A DNA stretch of 6,602 nt from Chromatiales bacterium (GTDB taxonomy: Bacteria; Pseudomonadota; Gammaproteobacteria; UBA6429; Thiohalophilaceae), in assembly GCA_027070385.1 (NCBI GenBank), contig JALXDW010000192.1:1-6602 (forward strand). Reading direction: 5' to 3'. Position numbers and translations under genes: made by a program. This document shows positions 1-6,326 of this stretch, piece after piece. Under the pieces are notes generated by a model. The model worked only from the letters and a program-made list of their open reading frames with translations, was not told the origin of the DNA and did no database searches. Every line of letters starts with the position of its first letter. Position 1 is the first letter of the stretch.

Positions 1-555
1 GGCTGGTAAGGTTACCCCACATTTTTTTCCAAGTGTTTCCCAATCAAAGAAGGGACCAGGGTCAGTCTTGCGCACTGGTGCTATATGCTCGTGCCCAGTA
101 ATATTGTCTAATGTGAGCGTAGGATATGTTTTAACTAAGCTGTGCAAAACATCACTTAATACTTCATATTGCTCTGTTGTAAAAGCCTCATAGTCTGTAC
201 CTTCCAGCTCTATTCCAATAGAAAAGTCGTTACACGCGCTACGACCTAAATATTCTGAAACACCAGCATGCCATGCTCTTTTATGAAACGGAACATATTG
301 TATAATTTCGCCATCTCGACGTATCAACAAATGACTAGATACCTGTAATTGGTAAATTTTTTCAAAAAAAGGATCCGCATCTTTAGGCAATGTATTAGTA
401 AATAGCTTGGTAATCCATTCGCCACCAAATTGTCCTGGTGGCAAGCTAATATTGTGTAGTACAATCAGTGATATATCTTGATCATCTGTGCGATCATTGT
501 GATTGGGAGATTCAATATAGTGTGCTTGTGCTAATATGCCATCTTTTATTCTCAT
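1..555 (-). CDS. ampD: AmpD, 1,6-anhydro-N-acetylmuramyl-L-alanine amidase (3' end beyond window)
   Basis: Cytoplasmic zinc amidase of peptidoglycan recycling. It removes the stem peptide from 1,6-anhydroMurNAc-peptides imported from the periplasm, and in species with an AmpR/AmpC system its activity keeps beta-lactamase induction low. The reading frame starts at ATG 555 and stays open for 185 codons to the window edge; E. coli AmpD is 183 residues, so only a short tail should be missing. It reads closely like AmpD: VLHNISLPPG (31-40), a LIRRDGEIIQYVPF-like stretch (77-90), RAWHAGVS (93-100), NDFSIGIELEGTD (109-121) and GHEHIAPVRKTDPGP (154-168). By family knowledge the zinc ligands are H34, H155 and D165, with E116 and K163 catalytic; all are present. 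There is no signal peptide, which separates it from periplasmic AmiD-type amidases. It lies 16 bp after glmM on the same strand and is probably cotranscribed; the upstream AAGG is a weak, rather distant ribosome site. Confidence 0.96.
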   Translation of the reverse strand, partial: MRIKDGILAQAHYIESPNHNDRTDDQDISLIVLHNISLPPGQFGGEWITKLFTNTLPKDADPFFEKIYQLQVSSHLLIRRDGEIIQYVPFHKRAWHAGVSEYLGRSACNDFSIGIELEGTDYEAFTTEQYEVLSDVLHSLVKTYPTLTLDNITGHEHIAPVRKTDPGPFFDWETLGKKCGVTLPA

Positions 556-571
556 ACTTGATTAGCCCTTG

Positions 572-1903
572 TTAAGATGCTTTTCTAACCGCTTCAGCTA
601 TTTGCTCAGCAAGCTCAGTAATAACCATCAAATCCTCCCCTTCAACCATTACTCTAATTAGTGGTTCTGTACCTGATGCTCGTAACAAAACACGACCTTT
701 ATTTCCTAGTTTCTCTTCAACATTTTTGACTGAAGCTTGAATACCCTTAGCTTTATCAAGATTGATTTTTTTCTGTATTGGAACATTAATCAGAATTTGT
801 GGGTATTTTTCCATCACTTGTTTTAATTCATGCAGTGTTTTTCCTGAAACAACCATTGCATGCAAGACTTGCAGTGCGGCAATTGTACCATCACCTGTTT
901 CAATACGATCACGAATTATAATATGCCCAGACCCTTCACCACCAAGTACCCCATTACACGCACGTAATTGTTCCATAACGTAACGGTCACCAACATTAGC
1001 ACGACGAAATCCCACATGCATGTTTTGAATAGCTTTTTCCAAACCGAGATTACTCATCAGCGTGCCAACGACATCACCTGATAAGGACTCATGTTCTAAT
1101 CGGTGCTTAGCCAAAATTGCAATAATTTCATCTCCATCAACAACGTCACCTTGTTCATCAACCATCATTAAACGATCACCATCACCATCAAGCGCAATGC
1201 CTACATTGGCACGATATGTTTTTACATTTTTTTGTAAATTTGATAATGATGTTGCACCGCACTCTTTATTAATATTGACACCATTAGGTTCATTGTAAAT
1301 AGGTATAACCTCTGCCCCAAGCTCTTCCAATACACTTGGAGTAACATGATAAGTTGCTCCATTCGCACAATCAACCACGAGGCGCAACCCATTTAAGCTC
1401 ATCTCCGCTGGAACGGAGCGTTTACAAAATTCAATATAACGTCCAGCAGCATCCTCTACACGTACTGCTTTACCTAAATAATCTGAACTGACCGTAACAA
1501 TATCTTTTTCCAAATAAGCTTCTATTTTCATCTCAATAGCATCATCTAATTTAGTGCCATTAGCTGAGAAAAATTTAATGCCATTATCATAATACGGATT
1601 ATGCGATGCGCTGATAACAATACCGGCATTGGCATGAAGGGTTCGGGTTAAATACGCAATGCCCGGGGTTGGCATCACCCCCAACAGAACAACATTGACG
1701 CCTGCCGCTGTTAAACCGGCCTCCAGCACTGACTCAAACATATAACCTGAAATACGCGCATCTTTACCAATAACAACCGAGCCCCCTTCTTCACCGAGGA
1801 CTTTCCCCACGGCGTAACCCAGTCTTAAAACAAAATCAGGTGTGATTGGAAATTTGCCGACTTTACCGCGAATTCCATCTGTTCCAAAATACTTGCGTGA
1901 CAT
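572..1903 (-). CDS. glmM: Phosphoglucosamine mutase GlmM
   Basis: Converts glucosamine-6-phosphate to glucosamine-1-phosphate, the step before GlmU in making UDP-GlcNAc for peptidoglycan and lipopolysaccharide. The product is 443 residues, close to the usual 445, and the alpha-D-phosphohexomutase domains are all visible: N-terminal [10 protein letters not shown] (4-13), active-site loop SASHNP (98-103) with S100 as the expected phosphoserine, metal-binding DGDGDR (239-244), sugar-binding GEGSGH (322-327) and the C-terminal phosphate-binding [15 protein letters not shown] (408-422). The residue after Glu in the sugar loop is Gly, where homologues vary (for example Asn or Ser), so this is probably tolerated. 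The ATG start is 9 bp after the folP stop, and the purine-rich TGAGAAAA overlaps that stop, suggesting translational coupling. ampD follows 16 bp downstream. GC falls from about 50% (1621-1860) to about 38% (572-1620) within the gene without breaking the frame. Confidence 0.98.
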   Translation of the reverse strand: MSRKYFGTDGIRGKVGKFPITPDFVLRLGYAVGKVLGEEGGSVVIGKDARISGYMFESVLEAGLTAAGVNVVLLGVMPTPGIAYLTRTLHANAGIVISASHNPYYDNGIKFFSANGTKLDDAIEMKIEAYLEKDIVTVSSDYLGKAVRVEDAAGRYIEFCKRSVPAEMSLNGLRLVVDCANGATYHVTPSVLEELGAEVIPIYNEPNGVNINKECGATSLSNLQKNVKTYRANVGIALDGDGDRLMMVDEQGDVVDGDEIIAILAKHRLEHESLSGDVVGTLMSNLGLEKAIQNMHVGFRRANVGDRYVMEQLRACNGVLGGEGSGHIIIRDRIETGDGTIAALQVLHAMVVSGKTLHELKQVMEKYPQILINVPIQKKINLDKAKGIQASVKNVEEKLGNKGRVLLRASGTEPLIRVMVEGEDLMVITELAEQIAEAVRKAS

Positions 1904-1912
1904 ATTTTTTTC

Positions 1913-2719
1913 TCAGTTTTTATTTAAACAATCCATGACCGCTAATGCATCGGCCGTGGCTTTAACATCATGTACCCGGACTATTTTAACACCTTGCTGT
2001 GCGGCTAGTGCGGCCATAATGGCACTGGCAACAACTCGCTTATTCACGGGTGCATCTTTTAAAATCTGTCCAATCATTGTTTTCCGTGAAACCCCAATAA
2101 GGACAGGATAATCCATTTCCACAAATTCATCCAATGCATTAAACAGGCTCAGGTTGTGAGTCAGGGTTTTACCAAAACCAAAGCCGGGATCAATGATAAT
2201 ATTGTCTTTTTTTATTCCTGCTTGCAGACAGGCTGATACACGCTGCTGTAAAAATTGTTTTACTTCTTCAACCACATGACTGTATTCAGGCTGAGCTTGC
2301 ATACTGCGTGGTTGACCTTGCATATGCATTAAACAAACCGGCACATCAAGTTCAGCCGCTGTTTGTAGTGCATCTTCATCCTGAAGAGCTCTTACATCAT
2401 TGATGATATTGGCTCCTGCTCGTATAGCCTCACGCATCACGGTGGCCTTGCTGGTGTCGATCGAAATTAAACAATCTGCAAAACCTCGAATTGCTTTAAT
2501 AACAGGAATAACACGATCAAGTTCATCATTCAGCGTAACATCTTCAGCACCGGGCCGGGTGGATTCTCCTCCGATATCAATGATATCGGCACCATCAGCG
2601 AGCATTTGTTTAACTTGTGCAATCGCTGCGGCATGGTTGATAAACTGGCCGCCATCGGAAAATGAATCAGGGGTTACATTGAGTATCCCCATGATCTTTG
2701 TTTTGTCTTGTGTTTTCAT
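1913..2719 (-). CDS. folP: Dihydropteroate synthase FolP (ATG start at 2719)
   Basis: Condenses p-aminobenzoate with dihydropterin pyrophosphate to give dihydropteroate in folate synthesis; it is the sulfonamide target. From ATG 2719 the protein has 268 residues. Motifs in order: MGILNVTPDSFSDGG (10-24), DIGGESTRPG (48-57), SIDTS (86-90), NIINDV (104-109), MHMQG (131-135), DPGFGFGK (177-184), GVSRKTMIG (209-217) and RVHDV (248-252), together covering the pterin, pABA and pyrophosphate sites of the TIM barrel. F20 and P56, which correspond to E. coli resistance positions F28 and P64, are wild type, so no target-based sulfonamide resistance is evident. The frame can be extended to a TTG at 2773, but that codon lies in the loop of the terminator hairpin, and the extra 18 residues are Thr-rich and unlike the family. 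The 2719 start gives a short MKTQDKTKIMGILN N-terminus, as in compact homologues. No strong ribosome site precedes it. The gene runs 9 bp into glmM. Confidence 0.96.
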   Translation of the reverse strand: MKTQDKTKIMGILNVTPDSFSDGGQFINHAAAIAQVKQMLADGADIIDIGGESTRPGAEDVTLNDELDRVIPVIKAIRGFADCLISIDTSKATVMREAIRAGANIINDVRALQDEDALQTAAELDVPVCLMHMQGQPRSMQAQPEYSHVVEEVKQFLQQRVSACLQAGIKKDNIIIDPGFGFGKTLTHNLSLFNALDEFVEMDYPVLIGVSRKTMIGQILKDAPVNKRVVASAIMAALAAQQGVKIVRVHDVKATADALAVMDCLNKN

Positions 2720-2755
2720 TGTTATCGTAATTGTTGTTTTATATTCCCCTAACCT

Positions 2756-2790
2756 AAAAAAACCCCTGTCCAATTTGAACAGAGGTTTTT
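2756..2790 (-). terminator. Rho-independent terminator after ftsH
   Basis: On the minus strand AAAAACCTCTGT (2790-2779) pairs with ACAGGGGTTTTT (2769-2758) to form a 12-bp stem with one G-U pair and a 9-nt loop, and the T-run continues to 2756. It starts about 25 bp after the ftsH stop, the usual place for an intrinsic terminator. Outer arms AACCT (2796-2792) and AGGTT (2755-2751) could extend the pairing. The plus-strand copy also ends in five Ts, so it might work in both directions, although no plus-strand gene approaches it. It lies only 36 bp upstream of the folP ATG, so folP is either expressed by read-through or from its own start point. This is inferred from structure only. Confidence 0.85.
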
Positions 2791-2815
2791 CAGGTTACAA
2801 GCATGCAATCAAAAA

Positions 2816-4741
2816 TTAATGTGAACCCGCTGTACCACCGATGGAGCCTTTATTTTTGGATATATCATCGGATGTTGTCTTGTTGTCATTAGCCGGATTG
2901 TCATGTAAATCACTGTCATCCCAGTCTTCCGGTGGACGTGGCGGTTTACCATTCATAATATCATCTATTTGATCCTTGTCGATCGTTTCATACTTCATTA
3001 AGGCTTCAGCCATTAAATGCAGTTTATCGATATTCTCTTCCAATATATTTTTCGCACGGGCATATTGTTTGTCCAGAATGTGTCGCACTTCTTCATCTAT
3101 CAATTTCATGGTCGCACCTGAAATATTTTTATGTTGCGTGACCTGATGCCCCAGAAAAACTTCACCCTCATCTTCGCTGTAAGTCATGGGCCCTAACTTT
3201 TCTGACAAGCCCCATTTAGTCACCATATTACGTGCAATATCAGTGGTACGTTGAATATCGTTGGATGCACCGGTTGTTACGTTCTTTGGACCAAAAATAA
3301 GCTCTTCAGCGATACGACCACCGAATAAACTGCAAATAGAACTTTCCAACCGCTCTTTACTGTAAGAATAACGATCTTCCTCGGGTAAAAACATGGTCAC
3401 ACCCAATGCCCGACCACGTGGAATAATGGTTACCTTGTAAACAGGATCATGTGATGGCACCATTAAGCCAACAATCGCATGACCTGATTCATGATAGGCG
3501 GTATTACGTTTTTCGTCTTCGCTCATTGCCATTGATTTGCGCTCTGCGCCCATCATGATTTTATCTTTCGCTTTTTCAAATTCCTGCATATCCACCAGGC
3601 GTTTATTCGAACGTGCCGCAAACAAGGCGGCCTCATTCACCAGATTGGCTAAATCTGCACCTGAAAACCCCGGAGTACCACGCGCAATGGTTTTTGGGTT
3701 GACATCATCCGCAGCAGGTACTTTGCGCATATGTACTTTCAGAATCTGTTCCCGACCGCGCATATCCGGAAGGGGCACAACCACCTGACGGTCAAACCGT
3801 CCTGGACGCAATAATGCAGGATCTAAAACATCCGGTCGGTTGGTCGCGGCAATTACAATAACGCCTTCATTACCTTCAAAACCATCCATTTCAACCAGCA
3901 ACTGATTTAATGTTTGCTCACGTTCGTCATGGCCACCGCCTAAACCGGCACCACGATGACGACCGACAGCATCAATTTCATCAATAAAAATAATGCACGG
4001 CGCATGCTTTTTCGCTTGTTCGAACATATCCCGCACCCGCGAGGCACCCACACCAACAAACATTTCAACAAAATCTGAACCGGATATGGTGAAAAAGGGT
4101 ACTTTCGCTTCACCGGCAATGGCCTTGGCTAATAAGGTTTTACCCGTACCGGGTGAACCGGTCATCAATACACCACTTGGGATTTTACCGCCTAACTTCT
4201 GAAACTTGGAGGGATCACGTAAAAATTCAACCAGCTCGGCCACTTCTTCCTTGGCTTCGTCCACACCCGCCACATCGTTAAAGGTGACTTTAACCTGATC
4301 TTCGCCCAACATCCGAGCTTTGCTTTTACCAAAAGATAAAGCACCACGACCACCGCCACCGCCCTGCATCTGGCGCATGAAGAAAACCCATAAACCAATG
4401 ATGAGAATAAACGGGAACCAGGAAATAAAGATTTGCATTAAAATACTATGCTCAATCGGTTTCGATGTGATTTTTACGCCATTTTTAAGCAAATCACCAA
4501 TCATCGCGCTGTTATCGGTTTCCGGACTATAAGTGCTGAAGCTGCGTCCTGAAGTAAGTTTCCCGCTAATATTCTGGTTTTGAATCAATACTTCACTGAC
4601 CTGATTATTTTCTACAGCCTGCATAAATTCAGAATAACTGAGCTTATCACTCTCTTTGTTCACCCCCATTTGCTGAAAAACCATCATTAATATGACGGCC
4701 ACTACTACCCACAGGAGAATATTCTTGGTTAGATCGTTCAA
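2816..4741 (-). CDS. ftsH: FtsH, membrane-bound AAA+ zinc metalloprotease (TTG start)
   Basis: ATP-driven hexameric inner-membrane protease that degrades unassembled membrane proteins and, in enterobacteria, regulators such as sigma-32 and LpxC. The 641 residues (E. coli 644) show TM1 at about 5-24, a periplasmic domain at about 25-101, TM2 at about 102-122, then [20 protein letters not shown] (123-142). The AAA+ module has Walker A GSPGTGKT (195-202), pore loop FVGVG (228-232), Walker B IIFIDEID (250-257) and the second region of homology (about 293-320) with Arg fingers R312 and R315. The protease has HESGH (417-421) and third zinc ligand D495 in GASND. The tail from about 600 is polar and probably disordered. 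Walker A has Ser where GPPGTGKT is usual. The start is TTG with a well-placed GAGGT. It follows rlmE by 42 bp, the standard rlmE-ftsH arrangement, and a terminator follows. Confidence 0.98.
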   Translation of the reverse strand: MNDLTKNILLWVVVAVILMMVFQQMGVNKESDKLSYSEFMQAVENNQVSEVLIQNQNISGKLTSGRSFSTYSPETDNSAMIGDLLKNGVKITSKPIEHSILMQIFISWFPFILIIGLWVFFMRQMQGGGGGRGALSFGKSKARMLGEDQVKVTFNDVAGVDEAKEEVAELVEFLRDPSKFQKLGGKIPSGVLMTGSPGTGKTLLAKAIAGEAKVPFFTISGSDFVEMFVGVGASRVRDMFEQAKKHAPCIIFIDEIDAVGRHRGAGLGGGHDEREQTLNQLLVEMDGFEGNEGVIVIAATNRPDVLDPALLRPGRFDRQVVVPLPDMRGREQILKVHMRKVPAADDVNPKTIARGTPGFSGADLANLVNEAALFAARSNKRLVDMQEFEKAKDKIMMGAERKSMAMSEDEKRNTAYHESGHAIVGLMVPSHDPVYKVTIIPRGRALGVTMFLPEEDRYSYSKERLESSICSLFGGRIAEELIFGPKNVTTGASNDIQRTTDIARNMVTKWGLSEKLGPMTYSEDEGEVFLGHQVTQHKNISGATMKLIDEEVRHILDKQYARAKNILEENIDKLHLMAEALMKYETIDKDQIDDIMNGKPPRPPEDWDDSDLHDNPANDNKTTSDDISKNKGSIGGTAGSH

Positions 4742-4747
4742 TTTATT

Positions 4748-4752
4748 ACCTC
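4748..4752 (-). promoter_or_regulatory. Shine-Dalgarno site fixing the ftsH TTG start
   Basis: The minus strand reads GAGGT, six nucleotides (AATAAA) before TTG at 4741-4739. No in-frame ATG or GTG lies just upstream, and starting at TTG gives an N-terminus ([11 protein letters not shown]) that aligns with the beginning of other FtsH proteins just before the first membrane segment. This supports TTG as the true start. Confidence 0.8.
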
Positions 4753-4783
4753 AAAATCATCAAATACTTATAGTTAGACGGTA

Positions 4784-5404
4784 CTACAGATTATACCCTC
4801 TTGCTAGCAAATAGTTCTCACTCGAACGGGCTCTGGAAGCTTTGGGTTTGCGGATAATCAGTTTGCTAAAATCTTTGCGGAGTTCCTTTTTAAACTCGTC
4901 CAGACCGGCACCGTTAAAGACCTTCATCAGCAAGTCACCCCCCGGCTTGAGTACATTGCGTGCTAATTCATGGCTTAATTCGCACAAATACATCGAACGA
5001 GGCTGATCCACCGCTTTCATACCACTTATATTGGGTGCCATATCGGACATTACAAGGTCAACAGGGTGATTTTCGATGGATTTCATTAATTGCCCCAATA
5101 CCGCATCTTCACGAAAATCGCCCTGGATAAAATGCACCCCGGGAATGGGATCCATTTCCAACAGATCCAGCGCAAATACCTTGCCTTTTTTGCCTACTTT
5201 AGTGATTGCATATTCCGACCAACTGCCCGGTGCCGCTCCCAGATCAACAACAAAATGACCCGGTTTAATCAGGCGATCACGTTCATCCAGCTCCATTAAC
5301 TTGTAAATAGCTCGCGCTCGATAACCTTCTTTTTGTGCCCGAATGACATACTCATCATTCAAATGTTCCTGCATCCAGTGACGACCACCTCTGGTTCGTG
5401 CCAT
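4784..5404 (-). CDS. rlmE: RlmE, 23S rRNA (uridine-2'-O-)-methyltransferase (FtsJ/RrmJ)
   Basis: SAM-dependent enzyme that 2'-O-methylates U2552 (E. coli numbering) in the A-loop of 23S rRNA late in 50S assembly. The 206 residues fit the family (E. coli 209). SAM motif I is VVDLGAAPGSW (52-62); an acidic SAM contact lies at ALD (78-80); QGDFRED is at 94-100 and MSDMAPNISG at 119-128. The K-D-K-E catalytic set can be placed at K35, D121, K161 (in LMKVFNG) and E196 (in SSENY). The basic N-terminus (MARTRGGRHW) suits RNA binding. ATG 5404 is preceded by GGTGAG at 5417-5412 with 7-nt spacing, so the start is secure. The gene is first in the leftward group, upstream of ftsH, and divergent from yhbY. 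In E. coli this pair is heat-inducible, but I see no clear sigma-32 site here. Confidence 0.98.
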   Translation of the reverse strand: MARTRGGRHWMQEHLNDEYVIRAQKEGYRARAIYKLMELDERDRLIKPGHFVVDLGAAPGSWSEYAITKVGKKGKVFALDLLEMDPIPGVHFIQGDFREDAVLGQLMKSIENHPVDLVMSDMAPNISGMKAVDQPRSMYLCELSHELARNVLKPGGDLLMKVFNGAGLDEFKKELRKDFSKLIIRKPKASRARSSENYLLARGYNL

Positions 5405-5433
5405 TTTTCAACTCACCTTTTATCTGAAAACTG

Positions 5434-5447
5434 GCGTATAATAACGC
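5434..5447. promoter_or_regulatory. Near-palindromic bidirectional -10 element between rlmE and yhbY
   Basis: The sequence GCGTATAATAACGC has mirror arms GCGT and ACGC. It holds a perfect TATAAT on the plus strand (5437-5442), facing yhbY, and TATTAT on the minus strand (5443-5438), facing rlmE. Predicted start points are near 5449 (+) and near 5431 (-), giving leaders of about 50 and 27 nt; the latter still includes the rlmE ribosome site. No good -35 is seen for either direction at 16-18 bp spacing (CACCTT on plus, TTCGAT on minus). Divergent initiation from symmetrical -10 elements is a known bacterial behaviour; its use here is inferred. Confidence 0.5.
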
Positions 5448-5497
5448 ACTCATAACATTTATCGAATCAAATAATTTTTAATAGAGCCGTTCACATT

Positions 5498-5800
5498 ATG
5501 TCCCAACCCAATCTTGGCAAAACACAACTTCATCACTTGCGTCAGCTTGCGCATGATATCAAGCCCCTTGTTATCATTGGCAACAAGGGACTCACTGAAA
5601 ATGTAATGGATGAAATTAATCTTGCTCTGGAACACCATGAGCTGATTAAAGTACGTGTGAATGCAGCAGATAAAGCAGAAAGAAATTCAATGATAGAAAA
5701 TATTCAGCAACACTGTGATGCCGCTATTGTGATTACTATTGGTCATATTGTCGGACTGTACAAACAGGCCGATGAACCAAAAATTATTTTACCGAAATAG
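5498..5800 (+). CDS. yhbY: YhbY, CRM-domain RNA-binding ribosome-assembly protein
   Basis: Small protein made of a single CRS1-YhbY (CRM) domain, which in E. coli associates with pre-50S particles. At 100 residues it is close to E. coli YhbY (97) and aligns along its length: LAHDIKPLVIIGNKGLTENV (17-36) contains the RNA-binding GxxG loop GNKG (28-31), then EINLALEHHELIKV (39-52), AAIVITIGHIVGLYK (75-89) and the typical KIILPK end. The fold is an alpha-beta-alpha-beta arrangement with an IF3-C-like shape. There is only a weak purine-rich ribosome site (AGAG, about 11 nt before ATG 5498). The gene is divergent from rlmE, a pairing conserved in gammaproteobacteria and sensible because both act on the large subunit. 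Its stop is TAG. Confidence 0.96.
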   Translation: MSQPNLGKTQLHHLRQLAHDIKPLVIIGNKGLTENVMDEINLALEHHELIKVRVNAADKAERNSMIENIQQHCDAAIVITIGHIVGLYKQADEPKIILPK

Positions 5801-5860
5801 TATATTCGTTATTACAAACGATAATACAGAAGTCTTGTTTTGCCTTACGCTTTTCATCAT

Positions 5861-5877
5861 TAAGCTTGCTAAGCTTA
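5861..5877. repeat. Short perfect inverted repeat in the convergent gap after yhbY
   Basis: TAAGCTT and AAGCTTA form a 7-bp stem around a 3-nt GCT loop, 61 bp after the yhbY stop and 44 bp from the stop of the convergent small gene. No T-run follows on either strand and the stem is AT-rich, so it is at best a weak transcript-end hairpin. AAGCTT is itself a palindrome, so the structure can also be read as two direct copies of that hexamer. The rest of 5801-5920 shows no gene and no clear terminator. Confidence 0.35.
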
Positions 5878-5920
5878 CCCATTTAAGCAACCTGATAAGC
5901 CATATACAGCAACAATTATT

Positions 5921-6244
5921 TTATTTTAGAAATGCTTTCATTGCCGGGCAATTCCATTCATGTTTTAATACATACTCAGCAGATTCTTTAAAAACAGGGT
6001 AACGTCTTCCAGGATCAATAGCTAATCCAGCATCATAAACTGACAAAGCCTCCTTGGAACTGACTCGATTTTTTATATTCTCAAAAACATAATTGTATGT
6101 ATCCTTAACTGACAGACCACTATTTTGAGCCTCAGTATAAATGCTGCAAATTTTATCAAAACCATTAGGTTGCTCTGAGCAGGCGAGAACAGTATAGGTT
6201 GACAAAAGAAAAAAAACAGACATTTTCAGATGAAGGGATTGCAT
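5921..6244 (-). CDS. Small exported protein or lipoprotein of unknown function
   Basis: I do not recognise this 107-residue protein. Residues 1-21 look like a signal peptide: a short start with one Lys, then a hydrophobic stretch MSVFFLLSTYTVLA, followed by Cys22. VLAC resembles a lipobox, so Cys22 could be lipidated by Lgt and cleaved by signal peptidase II; Leu at -2 is less usual, and ordinary signal peptidase I cleavage is possible. The mature part is helical in character and has two more cysteines, C33 and C99, the latter in a WNCPAMKAFL-like C-terminus (97-106) that could form a disulfide with C33. ATG 6244 is supported by AAGGA at 6257-6253 with 8-nt spacing, which favours it over Met8. 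Codon use is AT-rich relative to ftsH. It converges with yhbY and diverges from the reading frame at 6327. Confidence 0.72.
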   Translation of the reverse strand: MQSLHLKMSVFFLLSTYTVLACSEQPNGFDKICSIYTEAQNSGLSVKDTYNYVFENIKNRVSSKEALSVYDAGLAIDPGRRYPVFKESAEYVLKHEWNCPAMKAFLK

Positions 6245-6276
6245 AGTATTCGTCCTTGTTGTATTTTTATGGCTCC

Positions 6277-6304
6277 ATTATGCATCAAATTTAGCTATTT
6301 TCTA
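6277..6304 (-). promoter_or_regulatory. Possible promoter for the small exported protein gene
   Basis: On the minus strand CATAAT (6282-6277, 5 of 6 to the -10 consensus) lies 16 bp after TAGAAA (6304-6299, 4 of 6 to the -35 consensus). Start of transcription would fall near 6270, leaving a leader of roughly 25 nt that includes the AAGGA ribosome site. The region is AT-rich, so such matches arise easily by chance. Confidence 0.25.
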
Positions 6305-6326
6305 TTTCATGACAAGGAATGTTACT

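Noticed and set aside
1165..1200. Tandem-looking atcacc repeats in glmM
   Set aside because: They encode the metal-binding DGDGDR motif, so the repetition follows from the protein sequence.
762..1298. Plus-strand open frames opposite glmM (762-983 and 1062-1298)
   Set aside because: They are antisense to conserved glmM codons, their translations are Ser/Pro/Thr-rich shadows, and no ribosome sites were evident.
2400..2819. 139-codon plus-strand open frame opposite folP and the ftsH-folP gap
   Set aside because: It is antisense to well-supported folP motifs, crosses the terminator, and its translation is low-complexity Ser/Ile-rich with no recognisable domain.
4192..4398. 68-codon minus-strand frame inside ftsH
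   Set aside because: It overlaps the invariant start of the AAA+ region of FtsH in another frame and has no independent support.
4790..4795. Perfect TATAAT on the minus strand at the end of rlmE as an internal ftsH promoter
   Set aside because: The best-spaced -35 candidate (AGAACT at 17 bp) is poor, there is no extended -10, and the bases encode the conserved C-terminus of RlmE, so the match may be incidental.
5405..5497. Sigma-32 heat-shock promoter upstream of rlmE-ftsH
   Set aside because: Expected from E. coli, but I found no CTTGAA plus CCCCAT-like pair on the minus strand.
5739..6002. 87-codon plus-strand frame spanning the end of yhbY and the antisense of the small exported gene
   Set aside because: It begins inside yhbY, lacks a convincing ribosome site, and conflicts with the better supported minus-strand gene at 5921-6244.
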